The position numbers and the translations under genes were made by a program. Under the pieces are notes generated by a model. The model worked only from the letters and a program-made list of their open reading frames with translations, searched no databases and was not told the origin of the DNA. Shown piece by piece: positions 1 through 8,786 of a DNA stretch of 64,000 bases. How positions within the stretch are numbered: position 1 is the stretch's first letter; the number at the start of each line of letters is the position of its first letter. The DNA is from Fructobacillus tropaeoli (GTDB taxonomy: Bacteria; Bacillota; Bacilli; Lactobacillales; Lactobacillaceae). Location: the NCBI RefSeq assembly GCF_001047135.2, contig NZ_DF968081.1, forward strand, positions 30,226-94,225. The letters are read 5' to 3'.

Positions 1-1128
1 CTTACCTCCATCATTTCATCCTTCCATATTAGCAATTTTGCTGGTGGGATGATTGCATCGGTCTCCTCTTGGGGAACGTTGATTGGGGGTATTTTATTTG
101 GCATGCTGGCTGACCGAATCGGTCGTGCAAAAGTTTTTACCTGGACACTTTTTGTCGTGGCCTTTTCAACCGGAGCCATTTACTTTGCCCATAACATTTG
201 GTTGGTCTGCCTGTTCCGCTTTATCGCCGGTGTTGGTACCGGATCAGAATATGGCGCCGGCGTGACCCTGATTGCCGAAAACTTTGCCGGTAAGAAAATC
301 GGTAAACTGACCTCCCTCGCCCATATCGGTGGTCAGGTTGGCGCCATTTTGGCTGCCATCGCCTCCGCCATCGTTATTCCACTCTTCGGCTGGAATGCTC
401 TCTTCTTGGTCGGCCTTTTTCCCGTTATTTTAGCCTTTATCGCCCGTATCCAATTAAAGGACAGTGATGAATTCCATGCCCTCCAGGAACAACGGCAAAA
501 TCAGGAAAAGGAAACCATTAAAACCAAGGTACCACTATTAGCACTTTTCCAAACACCAGCAATGACTTGGCAAACAGTTGCCTTAACCTTAATGATGATG
601 GTCCACACTGGTGGCTACTACGGCTTGATGAACTGGCTCCCTAAAATCATGCAAAAGCAATTAGGACTATCGATTTCTTCTTCAAATCTTTGGATGGTCG
701 CCACAATCGTCGGTATGTCTCTCGGTATGTACTTCTTTGGCCATATTTTAGACAAGTTTGGCCCTCGTTTTTCTTATACTTTCTTCTTCATTATGGCTGC
801 CGTTTCTCTCTACACGCTTCTCTTAGCTAAAAACGCCTGGTCACTAATCTTAATCATGATGGTCGTTGGCTTCTTCTCAAACGGAATGTATGGCGGCTAC
901 GGCGTCATCGTTTCACGCCTCTATCCAGCCGAATATCGGGTAACAGCCAACTCTGTTGTGTCTTCCGTTGGTAAAGTCTTAGGTGGCTTCTTCCCGCCTA
1001 TCATTGGCCTCTTGATGGACAAATACTCTTTGGCCGCCGTGATGATTTTCTTCTCACTGATTTACCTTTTTGCCCTCGTCATTATGCTGCTTATTCCGGC
1101 ATTGAAGAAGACAAATGTTGAATTTTAA
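1..1128 (+). CDS. MFS transporter, 5' end cut by window edge
   Basis: The reading frame is open from the first base, upstream of the first ATG at 49, so the gene begins outside the window. The visible 375 residues are strongly hydrophobic with about ten membrane segments. The MFS loop 2-3 signature GMLADRIGRAKVF lies near the start, and a hydrophilic central loop (around DEFHALQEQRQ) separates the two six-helix halves. The overall look, including GAGVGTGSEYGAG, resembles the sugar-acid/aromatic-acid:H+ symporter group of the MFS. Substrate cannot be read from the sequence. It is followed by a strong terminator and reads toward the lysS block. Confidence 0.85.
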   Translation, partial: LTSIISSFHISNFAGGMIASVSSWGTLIGGILFGMLADRIGRAKVFTWTLFVVAFSTGAIYFAHNIWLVCLFRFIAGVGTGSEYGAGVTLIAENFAGKKIGKLTSLAHIGGQVGAILAAIASAIVIPLFGWNALFLVGLFPVILAFIARIQLKDSDEFHALQEQRQNQEKETIKTKVPLLALFQTPAMTWQTVALTLMMMVHTGGYYGLMNWLPKIMQKQLGLSISSSNLWMVATIVGMSLGMYFFGHILDKFGPRFSYTFFFIMAAVSLYTLLLAKNAWSLILIMMVVGFFSNGMYGGYGVIVSRLYPAEYRVTANSVVSSVGKVLGGFFPPIIGLLMDKYSLAAVMIFFSLIYLFALVIMLLIPALKKTNVEF

Positions 1129-1156
1129 CCGGTAAAATCAGAACCCATTTCAATCC

Positions 1157-1191
1157 AAAAAAAGACCAGACATTTCTGTCTGGTCTTTTTT
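1157..1191. terminator. Rho-independent terminator, probably bidirectional
   Basis: A perfect hairpin (arms AAAGACCAGACA and TGTCTGGTCTTT around a short loop) is flanked by an A tract on the left and a T tract on the right. It ends the MFS gene on the plus strand and can end the lysS/tRNA-Asn transcript on the minus strand. Confidence 0.85.
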
Positions 1192-1195
1192 AATA

Positions 1196-1268
1196 CTCCG
1201 ACTGCCGGGCTCGAACCGGCGACAACCTGATTAACAGTCAGGTGCTCTACCAACTGAGCTAAGTCGGA
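1196..1268 (-). tRNA. tRNA-Asn (GTT)
   Basis: Read on the minus strand this folds as a 73-nt cloverleaf: acceptor arm TCCGACT/AGTCGGA, D arm GCTC...GAGC, anticodon arm CCTGA-CTGTTAA-TCAGG, and T arm GCCGG-TTCGAGC-CCGGC. The anticodon is GTT (Asn) and the discriminator base is G, as usual for bacterial tRNA-Asn. The 3' CCA is not encoded. It lies 78 nt downstream of lysS on the same strand and may be co-transcribed with it. Confidence 0.95.
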
Positions 1269-1346
1269 ATAAAGCGCTTGGCTCAACTATATTAGTATAC
1301 AAAATTGGACCAAGCGTGTCAACTATTTATTTGTAAAAATACAAAA

Positions 1347-2834
1347 TTATTCTGGACGCATTGTTGGGAACAACACAACATCACGAATGGAAGCGGCATC
1401 CGTTAGGAGCATAACCAAACGATCAATTCCAATGCCCAAACCACCTGTAGGTGGCATACCGTATTCCAAGGCCTCTAAGAAGTCTTCATCGATGCCTTCG
1501 GCTTCGTCATTACCGTTATCACGTTCGGCCGCTTGGGCTTCAAAACGAGCTCGTTGGTCGATTGGATCGTTCAATTCAGTAAAGGCATTAGCAAATTCAG
1601 AACCAACGATATACAGCTCAAACCGGTCCGTAAAGCGTGGGTCATCTGCATTCTTCTTAGCCAATGGTGAAACTTCCACTGGGTGACCATAGACGAAAGT
1701 TGGCTGTTCCAACGTATCTTCAACAAAGTTGTCAAAGAATTCGTTGATGATATGACCAACCTGCCAATACTGTTCATACTTCACGTGGTGTTCGTCGGCC
1801 AATTGGCGAGCTTCTTCAACCGTCATTTCTGGCCAGAAGTCAACGCCGGTCTTTTCCTTAATCAAGTCAACCATGTGTTTACGAGCAAATGGCTTTGACA
1901 AATCAATGTCAGTGCCTTGGTAGTTCACTTGCAAATCAGGATGAACGACCTTAGCGGCGGCGCGGAAGATACCTTCCGTTTCGTCCATTACGTCTGTGAA
2001 ATCCCAATAAGCGGCATATGATTCCAAAGTTGTAAATTCGGGGTTATGCTTTGGATCCATTCCTTCATTTCGGAAAATTCGACCGATTTCATAAACCCGT
2101 TCCATACCGCCAACAACCAAACGCTTCAAATACAATTCAGTTGCGATTCGCATGTACATATCGATGTTCAAGGCGTTGTGGTGGGTAATAAATGGCTTAG
2201 CGGCCGCACCACCAGCTTGCGTTTGTAAGATTGGCGTTTCCACTTCTAAGAAGTCGTGACCATCCATAAAGGCCCGGATAGCTGAAACGATCTTTGAACG
2301 GTTTTGGAACCGAGTTAAAGATTCCTTGTTGGCAATCAAATCAAGGTAACGCTTACGGTAACGCGTTTCCACATCTGAAATACCGTGGAACTTGTCGGGC
2401 ATTGGGCGCAAGGCCTTTGACAAGTGAGTCAAGTGCTTAACCAAGATGGTTAATTCACCAGCCTCCGTCTTCATCACTTGACCCTTGATTCCTAAGAAGT
2501 CACCCAAATCAGCACGCTTAATGATTGGGTAATTATCACCCAAGTCATCACGACGAGCATAAACTTGAATTTCACCTGAGCGGTCACGGACGTCAGCAAA
2601 GATGACTTTTCCGGCACCACGCTTAGCGACCATTCGGCCAGCAATGATGACCTCTACAGGATTTGCTTCTAACTCTTCTTGTGTCTTCTCATCGTATTGT
2701 TCATGGAGGTCCGCTGCCAAAGCGTCTCGGTCAAAACGATGTCCAAATGGATCAATGCTCAAATCATCAACCAGCGCCTTCATCTTCTGACGGCGGGCGA
2801 CCATTTGATCATTTAAGGCTTTTTCTTCAGCCAT
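1347..2834 (-). CDS. lysS: Lysine--tRNA ligase, class II
   Basis: A 495-residue class II lysyl-tRNA synthetase, which charges tRNA-Lys in the cytoplasm. The N-terminal OB-fold anticodon-binding domain covers roughly residues 60-150 ([21 protein letters not shown]). The catalytic core follows, with motif 1 around [10 protein letters not shown], motif 2 RIFRNEGMD and motif 3 [12 protein letters not shown] near the C-terminus. Length is normal for the family. The start has a GGAAGG-type ribosome site. The protein contains no cysteine. Gene order lysS-hslO-ftsH-hpt-tilS is the usual Firmicutes arrangement in reverse orientation. Confidence 0.97.
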   Translation of the reverse strand: MAEEKALNDQMVARRQKMKALVDDLSIDPFGHRFDRDALAADLHEQYDEKTQEELEANPVEVIIAGRMVAKRGAGKVIFADVRDRSGEIQVYARRDDLGDNYPIIKRADLGDFLGIKGQVMKTEAGELTILVKHLTHLSKALRPMPDKFHGISDVETRYRKRYLDLIANKESLTRFQNRSKIVSAIRAFMDGHDFLEVETPILQTQAGGAAAKPFITHHNALNIDMYMRIATELYLKRLVVGGMERVYEIGRIFRNEGMDPKHNPEFTTLESYAAYWDFTDVMDETEGIFRAAAKVVHPDLQVNYQGTDIDLSKPFARKHMVDLIKEKTGVDFWPEMTVEEARQLADEHHVKYEQYWQVGHIINEFFDNFVEDTLEQPTFVYGHPVEVSPLAKKNADDPRFTDRFELYIVGSEFANAFTELNDPIDQRARFEAQAAERDNGNDEAEGIDEDFLEALEYGMPPTGGLGIGIDRLVMLLTDAASIRDVVLFPTMRPE

Positions 2835-2904
2835 GTCTATCTACCTTCCTGTCGGCGAATATTCGCTCATTTATCTTGTTCCAGTATAACAAAACAACGG
2901 CCAA

Positions 2905-2933
2905 GACAAAAGGGCAAACCGCCTGGTTTGCCC
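2905..2933 (-). terminator. Terminator downstream of hslO
   Basis: A perfect 9-bp stem, GGGCAAACC/GGTTTGCCC, is followed by a TTTT run on the minus strand. It lies between hslO and lysS, so lysS probably has its own promoter. Confidence 0.7.
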
Positions 2934-2967
2934 GTCTCATGGTCTTTTTTCCGTTTTTTCAAAAACG

Positions 2968-3918
2968 TTAGTCCTGCTTGTTTTCGTTATCAGCAGCTGA
3001 TTTTTCATCATCTTTTTCTTCTGCTTCAGCCTCACGCTTTAAAATCTTACTTAAGATTCCTTCTAGTTCATCAGACTCAAAATAGTGCTTCTTGCCTGAG
3101 AAACGGCCGACCACTTCAGCCCCGCCATCCTCATCAATCATCGCCTGAACTTCATGGGATGGCAATGTTGCTAACATCTCACCATAAGCTTCCTTGGGTG
3201 GCTCAGCGGCGATACCAACAGCTACAGAAGCCAGAGACGTATAGTTATCCTTGCCCAAAAGATCATCCAAAACCGCCAGAGGACCTTTCTTTTCAGACAA
3301 CAGTTCAGAAAGTGGTGTCATCTGCTTTAAATGCTCGTCCAATTGATCCAACTGAGCATCTGTTGCCCCTGGCAATGCCTGAACCAAAAAACCACCAGCA
3401 TACGCAACCGTGTCATCTGGATTCATCGTTACACCGACACCAATCACGGATGGAATCTGTTCTGATTGTGTCAAATAGTAGGTAAAATCATCACCAATTT
3501 CACCAGAAACAATAATCGATTGACCGAGGTAAGGCTTCGAATAGGGTGCCAATTTCGTCACTTGGAAAGAACCATGGTTGCCGACAGCGCCAGCCACGTT
3601 CAATTGATCGTCATCGTTAACGATTGGTTCCAATTGAGGGTTGGTTACGTAACCACGAACCGCCCCATGAGCATCTGCTTCCGTTACAACGTTACCAATA
3701 GGGCCCTTCCCGTCCATCTTCACACCAAGACGTTCTTCGCCTTTCAAAGTTGCCTGGGCCAAGATTTCTGTTGCTAGCAATGCTCGTCCGAGGACAACCG
3801 TTGCAATCCGTGAGGCATGGTGAGCGCTTGCTGCTTCTTGGACTAATTTTGTCCCGTCAATGGCAAAGGCACGGAAGGCCTCATCTTTTGTAATGACCTT
3901 AATTAATTGATCTGACAT
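2968..3918 (-). CDS. hslO: Hsp33-family chaperonin lacking all zinc/redox cysteines
   Basis: A 316-residue Hsp33 homologue. The N-terminal fold is clear (AFAIDGTKLVQEA, GPIGNVVTEADAHGAVRGYVTNP, YYLTQSEQIPS), and the C-terminal linker EDGGAEVV is recognisable. Canonical Hsp33 is a redox-switched holdase whose C-terminal CxC...CxxC cysteines bind zinc and form disulfides under oxidative stress. Here those positions read GIA (residues 235-237) and GRFS (271-274), and the protein has no cysteine anywhere. It also carries a charged C-terminal tail of about 25 residues. The start follows an AAGGAA site. The fold is intact but the known switch is absent, so the mode of activation is unknown. Confidence 0.93.
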   Translation of the reverse strand: MSDQLIKVITKDEAFRAFAIDGTKLVQEAASAHHASRIATVVLGRALLATEILAQATLKGEERLGVKMDGKGPIGNVVTEADAHGAVRGYVTNPQLEPIVNDDDQLNVAGAVGNHGSFQVTKLAPYSKPYLGQSIIVSGEIGDDFTYYLTQSEQIPSVIGVGVTMNPDDTVAYAGGFLVQALPGATDAQLDQLDEHLKQMTPLSELLSEKKGPLAVLDDLLGKDNYTSLASVAVGIAAEPPKEAYGEMLATLPSHEVQAMIDEDGGAEVVGRFSGKKHYFESDELEGILSKILKREAEAEEKDDEKSAADNENKQD

Positions 3919-3951
3919 AAGAATTCCTTTATTTGTTCTTGTCTTTATTGT

Positions 3952-3982
3952 AAAAGAAAAAGCCGGCCTAAGCCAACTTTTT
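3952..3982 (-). terminator. Terminator downstream of ftsH
   Basis: On the minus strand, AAAGTTGGC pairs with GCCGGCTTT (two G-U pairs) around TTAG and is followed by a T-rich run. It sits between the ftsH stop and the hslO start. Confidence 0.6.
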
Positions 3983-3990
3983 TAAAAAAC

Positions 3991-6069
3991 TTATTTATCT
4001 GAATCAGTTGTATCGTCCGCAGATTCAGCTTGATCATCATTTTGATCAAGAGGCTTTGTTGGGTTTTCATCACCCTTTTGCTCTTCATCTTCCACTTCGT
4101 CTTCCTTGTGATCCAAAGAAGCCTTGGTTTCATCAAATGACTTGGCATCATCTTCGTCTTCTTCACCCTTCTTGGTGAAGTGACCAGTTTCGTAGATGTC
4201 CTTAATTTGCTTTTCGTCCAATGATTCAACATCCAACAAGGCATTAGCAATCGCTGCCAACTTATCTTTGTGTTCCGTCAAAATCTTGGTTGCTTCCTCA
4301 AAGGCTTCCTTGGTCAAACGTCGAACTTCTTCATCAATCAATGCAGCCGTTTCGTCTGAATATGACTGTGCGCCACCCTGTTCGCTATAGCCAACAGAAG
4401 CATTCCCTTCAAGTTGAACCATACCCAACTTTTCAGACATTCCATAGGCCGTCACCATTTGGCGGGCCAAATTCGTTGCCTGCTGGAAATCGTTCGCAGC
4501 ACCGGATGAAGCTTCGTTGAATGTTGCCAATTCGGCAGCACGTCCACCCATCAAACCAGCCAATTGTTCCTTAGCTTCTGAATAACGAATGTTATAACGA
4601 TCGGTCTTTGGTGTCATCAAAGCGTAACCACCAATGCGTCCACGTGGCACAATCGTGACCTTACGAACAACGGATGCGTTTGAACGAACCAAACCGACCA
4701 AGGCGTGACCGGCTTCGTGGAAGGCGGTTGTCTTCCGTTCCAACTCGGACATTGCCCGGTTGGCCTTAGCAGGTCCTTGGAAAATCCGATCTTCGGCTTC
4801 ATCCAAGTCAGCGGAGTCGATTAACTTCTTGTCGCGACGAGCAGCCAGCAAGGCAGCTTCGTTCAACAAGTTTTCCAAATCAGCCCCAACGTAACCAGGT
4901 GTTTGGTGGGCAATCGCCTTCAAGTCCACGGCTGGTGCCAATGGCTTGTTCTTAGCGTGAACCTTCAAAATTGCTTCACGACCCTTAACGTCAGGAGCGC
5001 CAACCAAAATCTTTCGGTCAAAACGACCTGAACGAAGCAAGGCTGGATCCAAGACATCAGAACGGTTGGTTGATGCCAGAATAATAACACCTTCAGAGTT
5101 CTCAAATCCATCCATTTCAATCAGAATTTGGTTCAACGTCTGCTCACGTTCATCGTTACCACCGCCAACGCCAGAACCACGGCGACGACCAACGGCATCG
5201 ATTTCATCGATAAAGATAATGGCAGGGGCAGCCTTCTTGGCTTCTTCAAACAAGTCACGAACACGTGAAGCACCAACACCGACAAACATTTCAACGAAGT
5301 CTGAACCAGACATTGAGAAGAATGGTACAGAAGCTTCACCGGCAACAGCCTTCGCTAACAATGTCTTACCAGTTCCGGGAGGGCCCTCAAGCAAAACACC
5401 CTTTGGAATGCGAGCACCCATGTCGACGAACTTCTTTGGTGACTTCAAGAATTCAACAACTTCAACCAGTTCTTCCTTTTCTTCGTCAGAACCAGCAACG
5501 TTTTCAAAGCGAATTTTGTTATCCTTCGGATCAGAAGGCTTTGCCTTTGACTTACCGAAGTTACCCATCATGCCGCCTTGGCCACCCTTACCGCTTGACT
5601 GAGACATCATCAAGTAGAAGACACCCACAATCAAGAGCAATGGCACGATTGAAATAATCAAGTTCAACCAGAAGCCTGAAGATGGTGCTGGCTTCGTCGT
5701 CATATCCGTGTTGGTCTTTTTGGCCAAATCAGTAATTTGCTTCAAGGATGAATCATTTTCCAAGACAGAAGTTGAAAACTTCGTTGTCGTAGTCTGATTT
5801 GCCAAGAGGCTATTCAAGCCTTGACCAGTCGATGATGACTTTTGGCTATTCTTATAAGTTCCAGTCACCGTGTAAACATCGTTACCGGGCTGGATTGTGA
5901 AAGAGTCAATCTCTTTGTCGGACAATTGCTTAACGAAATCAGACGATGATAATGTCTTTGTTCCGCCATTTGACCCACCAACTAGTGAGTAAATTCCAGC
6001 AATGACCGCCAAGAAGATGATGACATATAGAAAGGAGCTTCTAAAGAAGCCACCGTTATTTTTTTTCAT
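3991..6069 (-). CDS. ftsH: ATP-dependent zinc metalloprotease FtsH
   Basis: A 692-residue membrane-anchored AAA+ protease that degrades misfolded membrane proteins and regulators. Two membrane segments (about residues 11-30 and 134-154) bracket an extracytoplasmic domain. The AAA domain has Walker A GPPGTGKT (229-236), Walker B IIFIDEID and the second-region-of-homology [19 protein letters not shown]. The peptidase domain has the zinc motif HEAGH (451-455). The last ~60 residues form a very acidic, Asp/Glu-rich tail. The start follows a GAGG site. No cysteine is present. The neighbouring hpt and tilS match the conserved tilS-hpt-ftsH cluster. Confidence 0.97.
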   Translation of the reverse strand: MKKNNGGFFRSSFLYVIIFLAVIAGIYSLVGGSNGGTKTLSSSDFVKQLSDKEIDSFTIQPGNDVYTVTGTYKNSQKSSSTGQGLNSLLANQTTTTKFSTSVLENDSSLKQITDLAKKTNTDMTTKPAPSSGFWLNLIISIVPLLLIVGVFYLMMSQSSGKGGQGGMMGNFGKSKAKPSDPKDNKIRFENVAGSDEEKEELVEVVEFLKSPKKFVDMGARIPKGVLLEGPPGTGKTLLAKAVAGEASVPFFSMSGSDFVEMFVGVGASRVRDLFEEAKKAAPAIIFIDEIDAVGRRRGSGVGGGNDEREQTLNQILIEMDGFENSEGVIILASTNRSDVLDPALLRSGRFDRKILVGAPDVKGREAILKVHAKNKPLAPAVDLKAIAHQTPGYVGADLENLLNEAALLAARRDKKLIDSADLDEAEDRIFQGPAKANRAMSELERKTTAFHEAGHALVGLVRSNASVVRKVTIVPRGRIGGYALMTPKTDRYNIRYSEAKEQLAGLMGGRAAELATFNEASSGAANDFQQATNLARQMVTAYGMSEKLGMVQLEGNASVGYSEQGGAQSYSDETAALIDEEVRRLTKEAFEEATKILTEHKDKLAAIANALLDVESLDEKQIKDIYETGHFTKKGEEDEDDAKSFDETKASLDHKEDEVEDEEQKGDENPTKPLDQNDDQAESADDTTDSDK

Positions 6070-6131
6070 CGGGAGTCCTCAATCTTGATAAAAGTTGCTA
6101 TAAATTATACGGGTAAGAGATTAAATGGATG

Positions 6132-6668
6132 TTAACTATAAATATCCTTTTTCAGAATACCAACGTAAGGCAAGTTACGATACAAGCCTGCATAGTCCAA
6201 ACCATAGCCGACAACGAATTCGTTGCGGACATCGAAGCCAACGTAATCGGCATCGATTTCAATCTTTCTTCCACCCTTTTTGTCTAAGAACGTAGCGACT
6301 TGCACGGAGTTCGCACCACGATCTTTGAGTAAGTCCTTTAAAAACCGCAAAGACTGACCAGTATCAACAATGTCTTCTAAAATCAGGACATCGCGTCCGG
6401 CGACATCCGATTGGACATCCGTTACCAACTGAATTTCATTGGATGATGTCACCCCACCATGGTAAGAAGAAATTTTAATAAATTCTAAATCAACGTACAA
6501 GTCAATTTCACGGACCAAGTCCGCCGTCCAAAGGTAAGCACCTTTGAGCACTGACAAAACGAGGGGCTTTCTCCCCGCGTAGTCTTTGGTAATGGTTTGA
6601 CCAAGGCGAACCGCTGCTTCGTGGATTTGCTCTTGGTCAAATAATACTTCTTCAATATCGTTATTCAC
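6132..6668 (-). CDS. hpt: Hypoxanthine phosphoribosyltransferase
   Basis: A 178-residue purine-salvage enzyme that converts hypoxanthine or guanine plus PRPP to IMP or GMP. The PRPP-binding motif VLILEDIVDTGQSL and the family signatures LVLSVLKGAYLW and FVVGYGLDYAGLYRNLPYVG are present. Translation appears to start at GTG (6668-6666), which overlaps the TAG stop of tilS by one base, so the two genes are translationally coupled. Length is normal for the family. Confidence 0.95.
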   Translation of the reverse strand: MNNDIEEVLFDQEQIHEAAVRLGQTITKDYAGRKPLVLSVLKGAYLWTADLVREIDLYVDLEFIKISSYHGGVTSSNEIQLVTDVQSDVAGRDVLILEDIVDTGQSLRFLKDLLKDRGANSVQVATFLDKKGGRKIEIDADYVGFDVRNEFVVGYGLDYAGLYRNLPYVGILKKDIYS

Positions 6669-7999
6669 TAATTTTCCTCAATTCGCCATACTAACCATTG
6701 CTTAGCTACATTCGGACGATCACGTCCGGCGGGCAGGTACCAAGTCTGTTGACCTAGCCAAACAGCCAAAACTGCCTGACTTTGATCTTTTAATAACCAG
6801 GTCTTTTCCCGTAATGTGACCGGAATTTTTTTGTCAATTAAGAGACGACGCACTGATTTTGTACCGATTTTCAGAGGAACACGATCATCTTTTTTAGCCA
6901 AAGATAACGTTAAAACGCCCACCAAATGTTCGGGTAAAACCAGGGCTTGATCAGCTTTTTGCGGTCTTTTTTGGGTCCACAAAAGCTGGCCACGGTCAAA
7001 AAATTGCCATTGGTCTAATTTTAACACAAGTTCTTCGGGCTTTCGGTCATTTTTTACAGTTTTTTCTTCTTTTATAAGTTGAACCTGTGAATAAGCCTTG
7101 ATCATCATCCAGCCATCCCCCAAATCAACCTGACCATTGGGCTTTTGGTCATTGGCTAATAAAGACAAAATGGCGACCATTTGTCCATTTTTGACTTGAT
7201 AGATGCCCTGATTTTGCAGCCATAGTAAGATTGTTTTCTCCCACCAAGGTTTCGGCACCTGGTGAAAATCAGCCTGAAAAACCGGCAAAAATGTCTTCGC
7301 CTGATCTTGCAGCAGTTCTTGGTCAACAGCTTCCTGCTTGGCAAAATCAGCTAAGTGCTCTTTCGCTTTGGCATTAATGGTCGCTAAGGCCGGGATGATT
7401 TCGTGGCGCAACTGGTTCCGACCTGTATAACTAGGATCCGCATTCGTCGCATCTTCCCGCCACTCAACCTGATCATCTTTAGCGTAGTTTTTAAGTTCTT
7501 CCTTTGAGAAGTCAAGAAAGGGCCGCAAGTAATAATCCGACTGCCCCATCATCCCCGTCTTTTGCTGGGCTAGACCACCCCGAATTAATTGTAATAATAG
7601 GGTTTCGACCTGGTCATCTTGATGCTGGGCCAAAACAACAGCCCGAGCACCGGTTTCTTTTGCAACTTGGTCAAAAAAATCGTAACGCACCTTTCGTGCC
7701 CAGGCCTCCACGCCACTTTTTCCGGGCGCTATCACCCTTTTAACGTAACAGGGAATTTGACGGGCTTGGCACTGATTTCTCACAAAGATCTCATCGTCAT
7801 CGGAAGCGGCACCACGCAGTTGATAATTGACATGGGCAACGACCAGATCGATATCCGGTCGATAACGGTTCAATGAATCCAGGAGTGTCATGGAATCAAG
7901 GCCACCAGAGACGGCTAGCACCACCTTCTCTGGCCACTCTTTTGCTTTAATTGTCTGTGCAATCGTTTTCTTCATCACTTTTATTTTACCCATTGTCAT
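6668..7999 (-). CDS. tilS: tRNA(Ile)-lysidine synthetase
   Basis: TilS modifies C34 of the CAU-anticodon tRNA-Ile with lysine so that it reads AUA; it is essential in most bacteria. The PP-loop ATPase motif VLAVSGGLDSMTLL is near the N-terminus, followed by QHQDDQVETLLLQLIRGG and the C-terminal substrate-binding region. The frame is open further upstream to 8044, but that stretch runs through the terminator hairpin after divIC, so a start at ATG 7999 (after AAGGGTGG) or at ATG 7993 or 7975 is more likely. The exact start is uncertain. Confidence 0.9.
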   Translation of the reverse strand: MTMGKIKVMKKTIAQTIKAKEWPEKVVLAVSGGLDSMTLLDSLNRYRPDIDLVVAHVNYQLRGAASDDDEIFVRNQCQARQIPCYVKRVIAPGKSGVEAWARKVRYDFFDQVAKETGARAVVLAQHQDDQVETLLLQLIRGGLAQQKTGMMGQSDYYLRPFLDFSKEELKNYAKDDQVEWREDATNADPSYTGRNQLRHEIIPALATINAKAKEHLADFAKQEAVDQELLQDQAKTFLPVFQADFHQVPKPWWEKTILLWLQNQGIYQVKNGQMVAILSLLANDQKPNGQVDLGDGWMMIKAYSQVQLIKEEKTVKNDRKPEELVLKLDQWQFFDRGQLLWTQKRPQKADQALVLPEHLVGVLTLSLAKKDDRVPLKIGTKSVRRLLIDKKIPVTLREKTWLLKDQSQAVLAVWLGQQTWYLPAGRDRPNVAKQWLVWRIEEN

Positions 8000-8003
8000 C
8001 AAG

Positions 8004-8033
8004 AAAAAGCCACCCTTATCCAGGGTGGCTTTT
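8004..8033 (-). terminator. Terminator/attenuator between divIC and tilS
   Basis: A GCCACCC/GGGTGGC hairpin with flanking A and T tracts lies between the divIC stop and the tilS start. The right arm overlaps the best candidate tilS ribosome site, so the hairpin could both end most divIC transcripts and limit tilS translation. Confidence 0.65.
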
Positions 8034-8043
8034 AGACAATTCA

Positions 8044-8436
8044 TTAAGATTTGTCTGGTAAATTATAAATCGTTTCGTCCTTGCGTGAGTAACCGTACTT
8101 ATCACGCAAAATTTGTTGCAAGTAAGCCGGATCCTTCAATTGGTTCGACGTCTTTTTCAAGGATTTGTTTTCCTTTTGAACGGCTTGAAGGGACAGTTCG
8201 GACTTAGTCAGCGTTTGGTTAGCAGCGTGCAACCGCACCTGCCCCAGCACCAACTGAACCATGAAAACCGTGGCCACAGCAAGACCGATTAAGACAATCC
8301 GTCGTTCCCGCAAGTGGTGGGCCCTGGCATAGTGCCTGCGACTCGCTTCACGACGGGCATCGGAGGCAGCAATCTGCTTGGCAATCCGAGCATTTAACGG
8401 TCGAATATTCGATTGTCGGTGCTCGTTTTCTACCAT
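8044..8436 (-). CDS. divIC: Septum formation initiator (DivIC/FtsL-type)
   Basis: A small single-pass membrane protein of the divisome. A basic cytoplasmic N-terminus (RREASRRHYARAHHLRERR) is followed by one membrane helix (VLIGLAVATVFMVQLVLG), a coiled coil (LTKSELSLQAVQKENKSLKK) and a C-terminal YLQQILRDKYGYSRKDE motif typical of DivIC. An ATG with an AAGGAG site at the right spacing gives 130 residues; the longer upstream frame lacks such a site. It lies next to an S4 protein gene and tilS, the usual DivIC neighbourhood. Confidence 0.88.
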   Translation of the reverse strand: MVENEHRQSNIRPLNARIAKQIAASDARREASRRHYARAHHLRERRIVLIGLAVATVFMVQLVLGQVRLHAANQTLTKSELSLQAVQKENKSLKKTSNQLKDPAYLQQILRDKYGYSRKDETIYNLPDKS

Positions 8437-8513
8437 CGCCCCACTCCTTATCAGTATTATTTTGACATAATCGCAATAGACTTGCAAGGCGAATTAGCAG
8501 GCTTTAGACAAAC

Positions 8514-8786
8514 TTAATCTTCCTTGTCATCTTGCTCATAAGACTCGGAAACAACCTCATACAGATCCTGTGCTTCGTCCTTTTTAACGATTTCAGCCAA
8601 TTTCAAAACCTTGACCACCAAAGTCTTGTTACCGAAATGAATCGTAATCAAATCATTTGTTGAAACGTTAGCAGCCGACTTCGCTCTTTTATCGTTGATT
8701 TCAATCCGTCCTTGGTCGGCCAAATCCTTGGCGACGGCCCGGCGCTTAATAATCCGTGACAGCTTTAAAAACTTATCAATTCGCAT
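8514..8786 (-). CDS. S4-domain RNA-binding protein, RqcP/YabO-like
   Basis: A 90-residue protein made mostly of one S4 domain ([20 protein letters not shown]...IEINDKRAK). The family member RqcP works with RqcH in rescuing stalled 50S subunits by C-terminal tailing, and the position mfd-S4-divIC is typical. The start at 8786 has an AAAGGATG site seven bases upstream; an earlier ATG at 8795 lies too close to that site. It overlaps the end of mfd by 11 bases. Confidence 0.88.
   Translation of the reverse strand: MRIDKFLKLSRIIKRRAVAKDLADQGRIEINDKRAKSAANVSTNDLITIHFGNKTLVVKVLKLAEIVKKDEAQDLYEVVSESYEQDDKED

Noticed and set aside
5066..5602. 178-codon plus-strand frame opposite ftsH
   Set aside because: Shadow of the conserved AAA domain; composition (Pro/Ser/Arg-rich) is typical of antisense frames.
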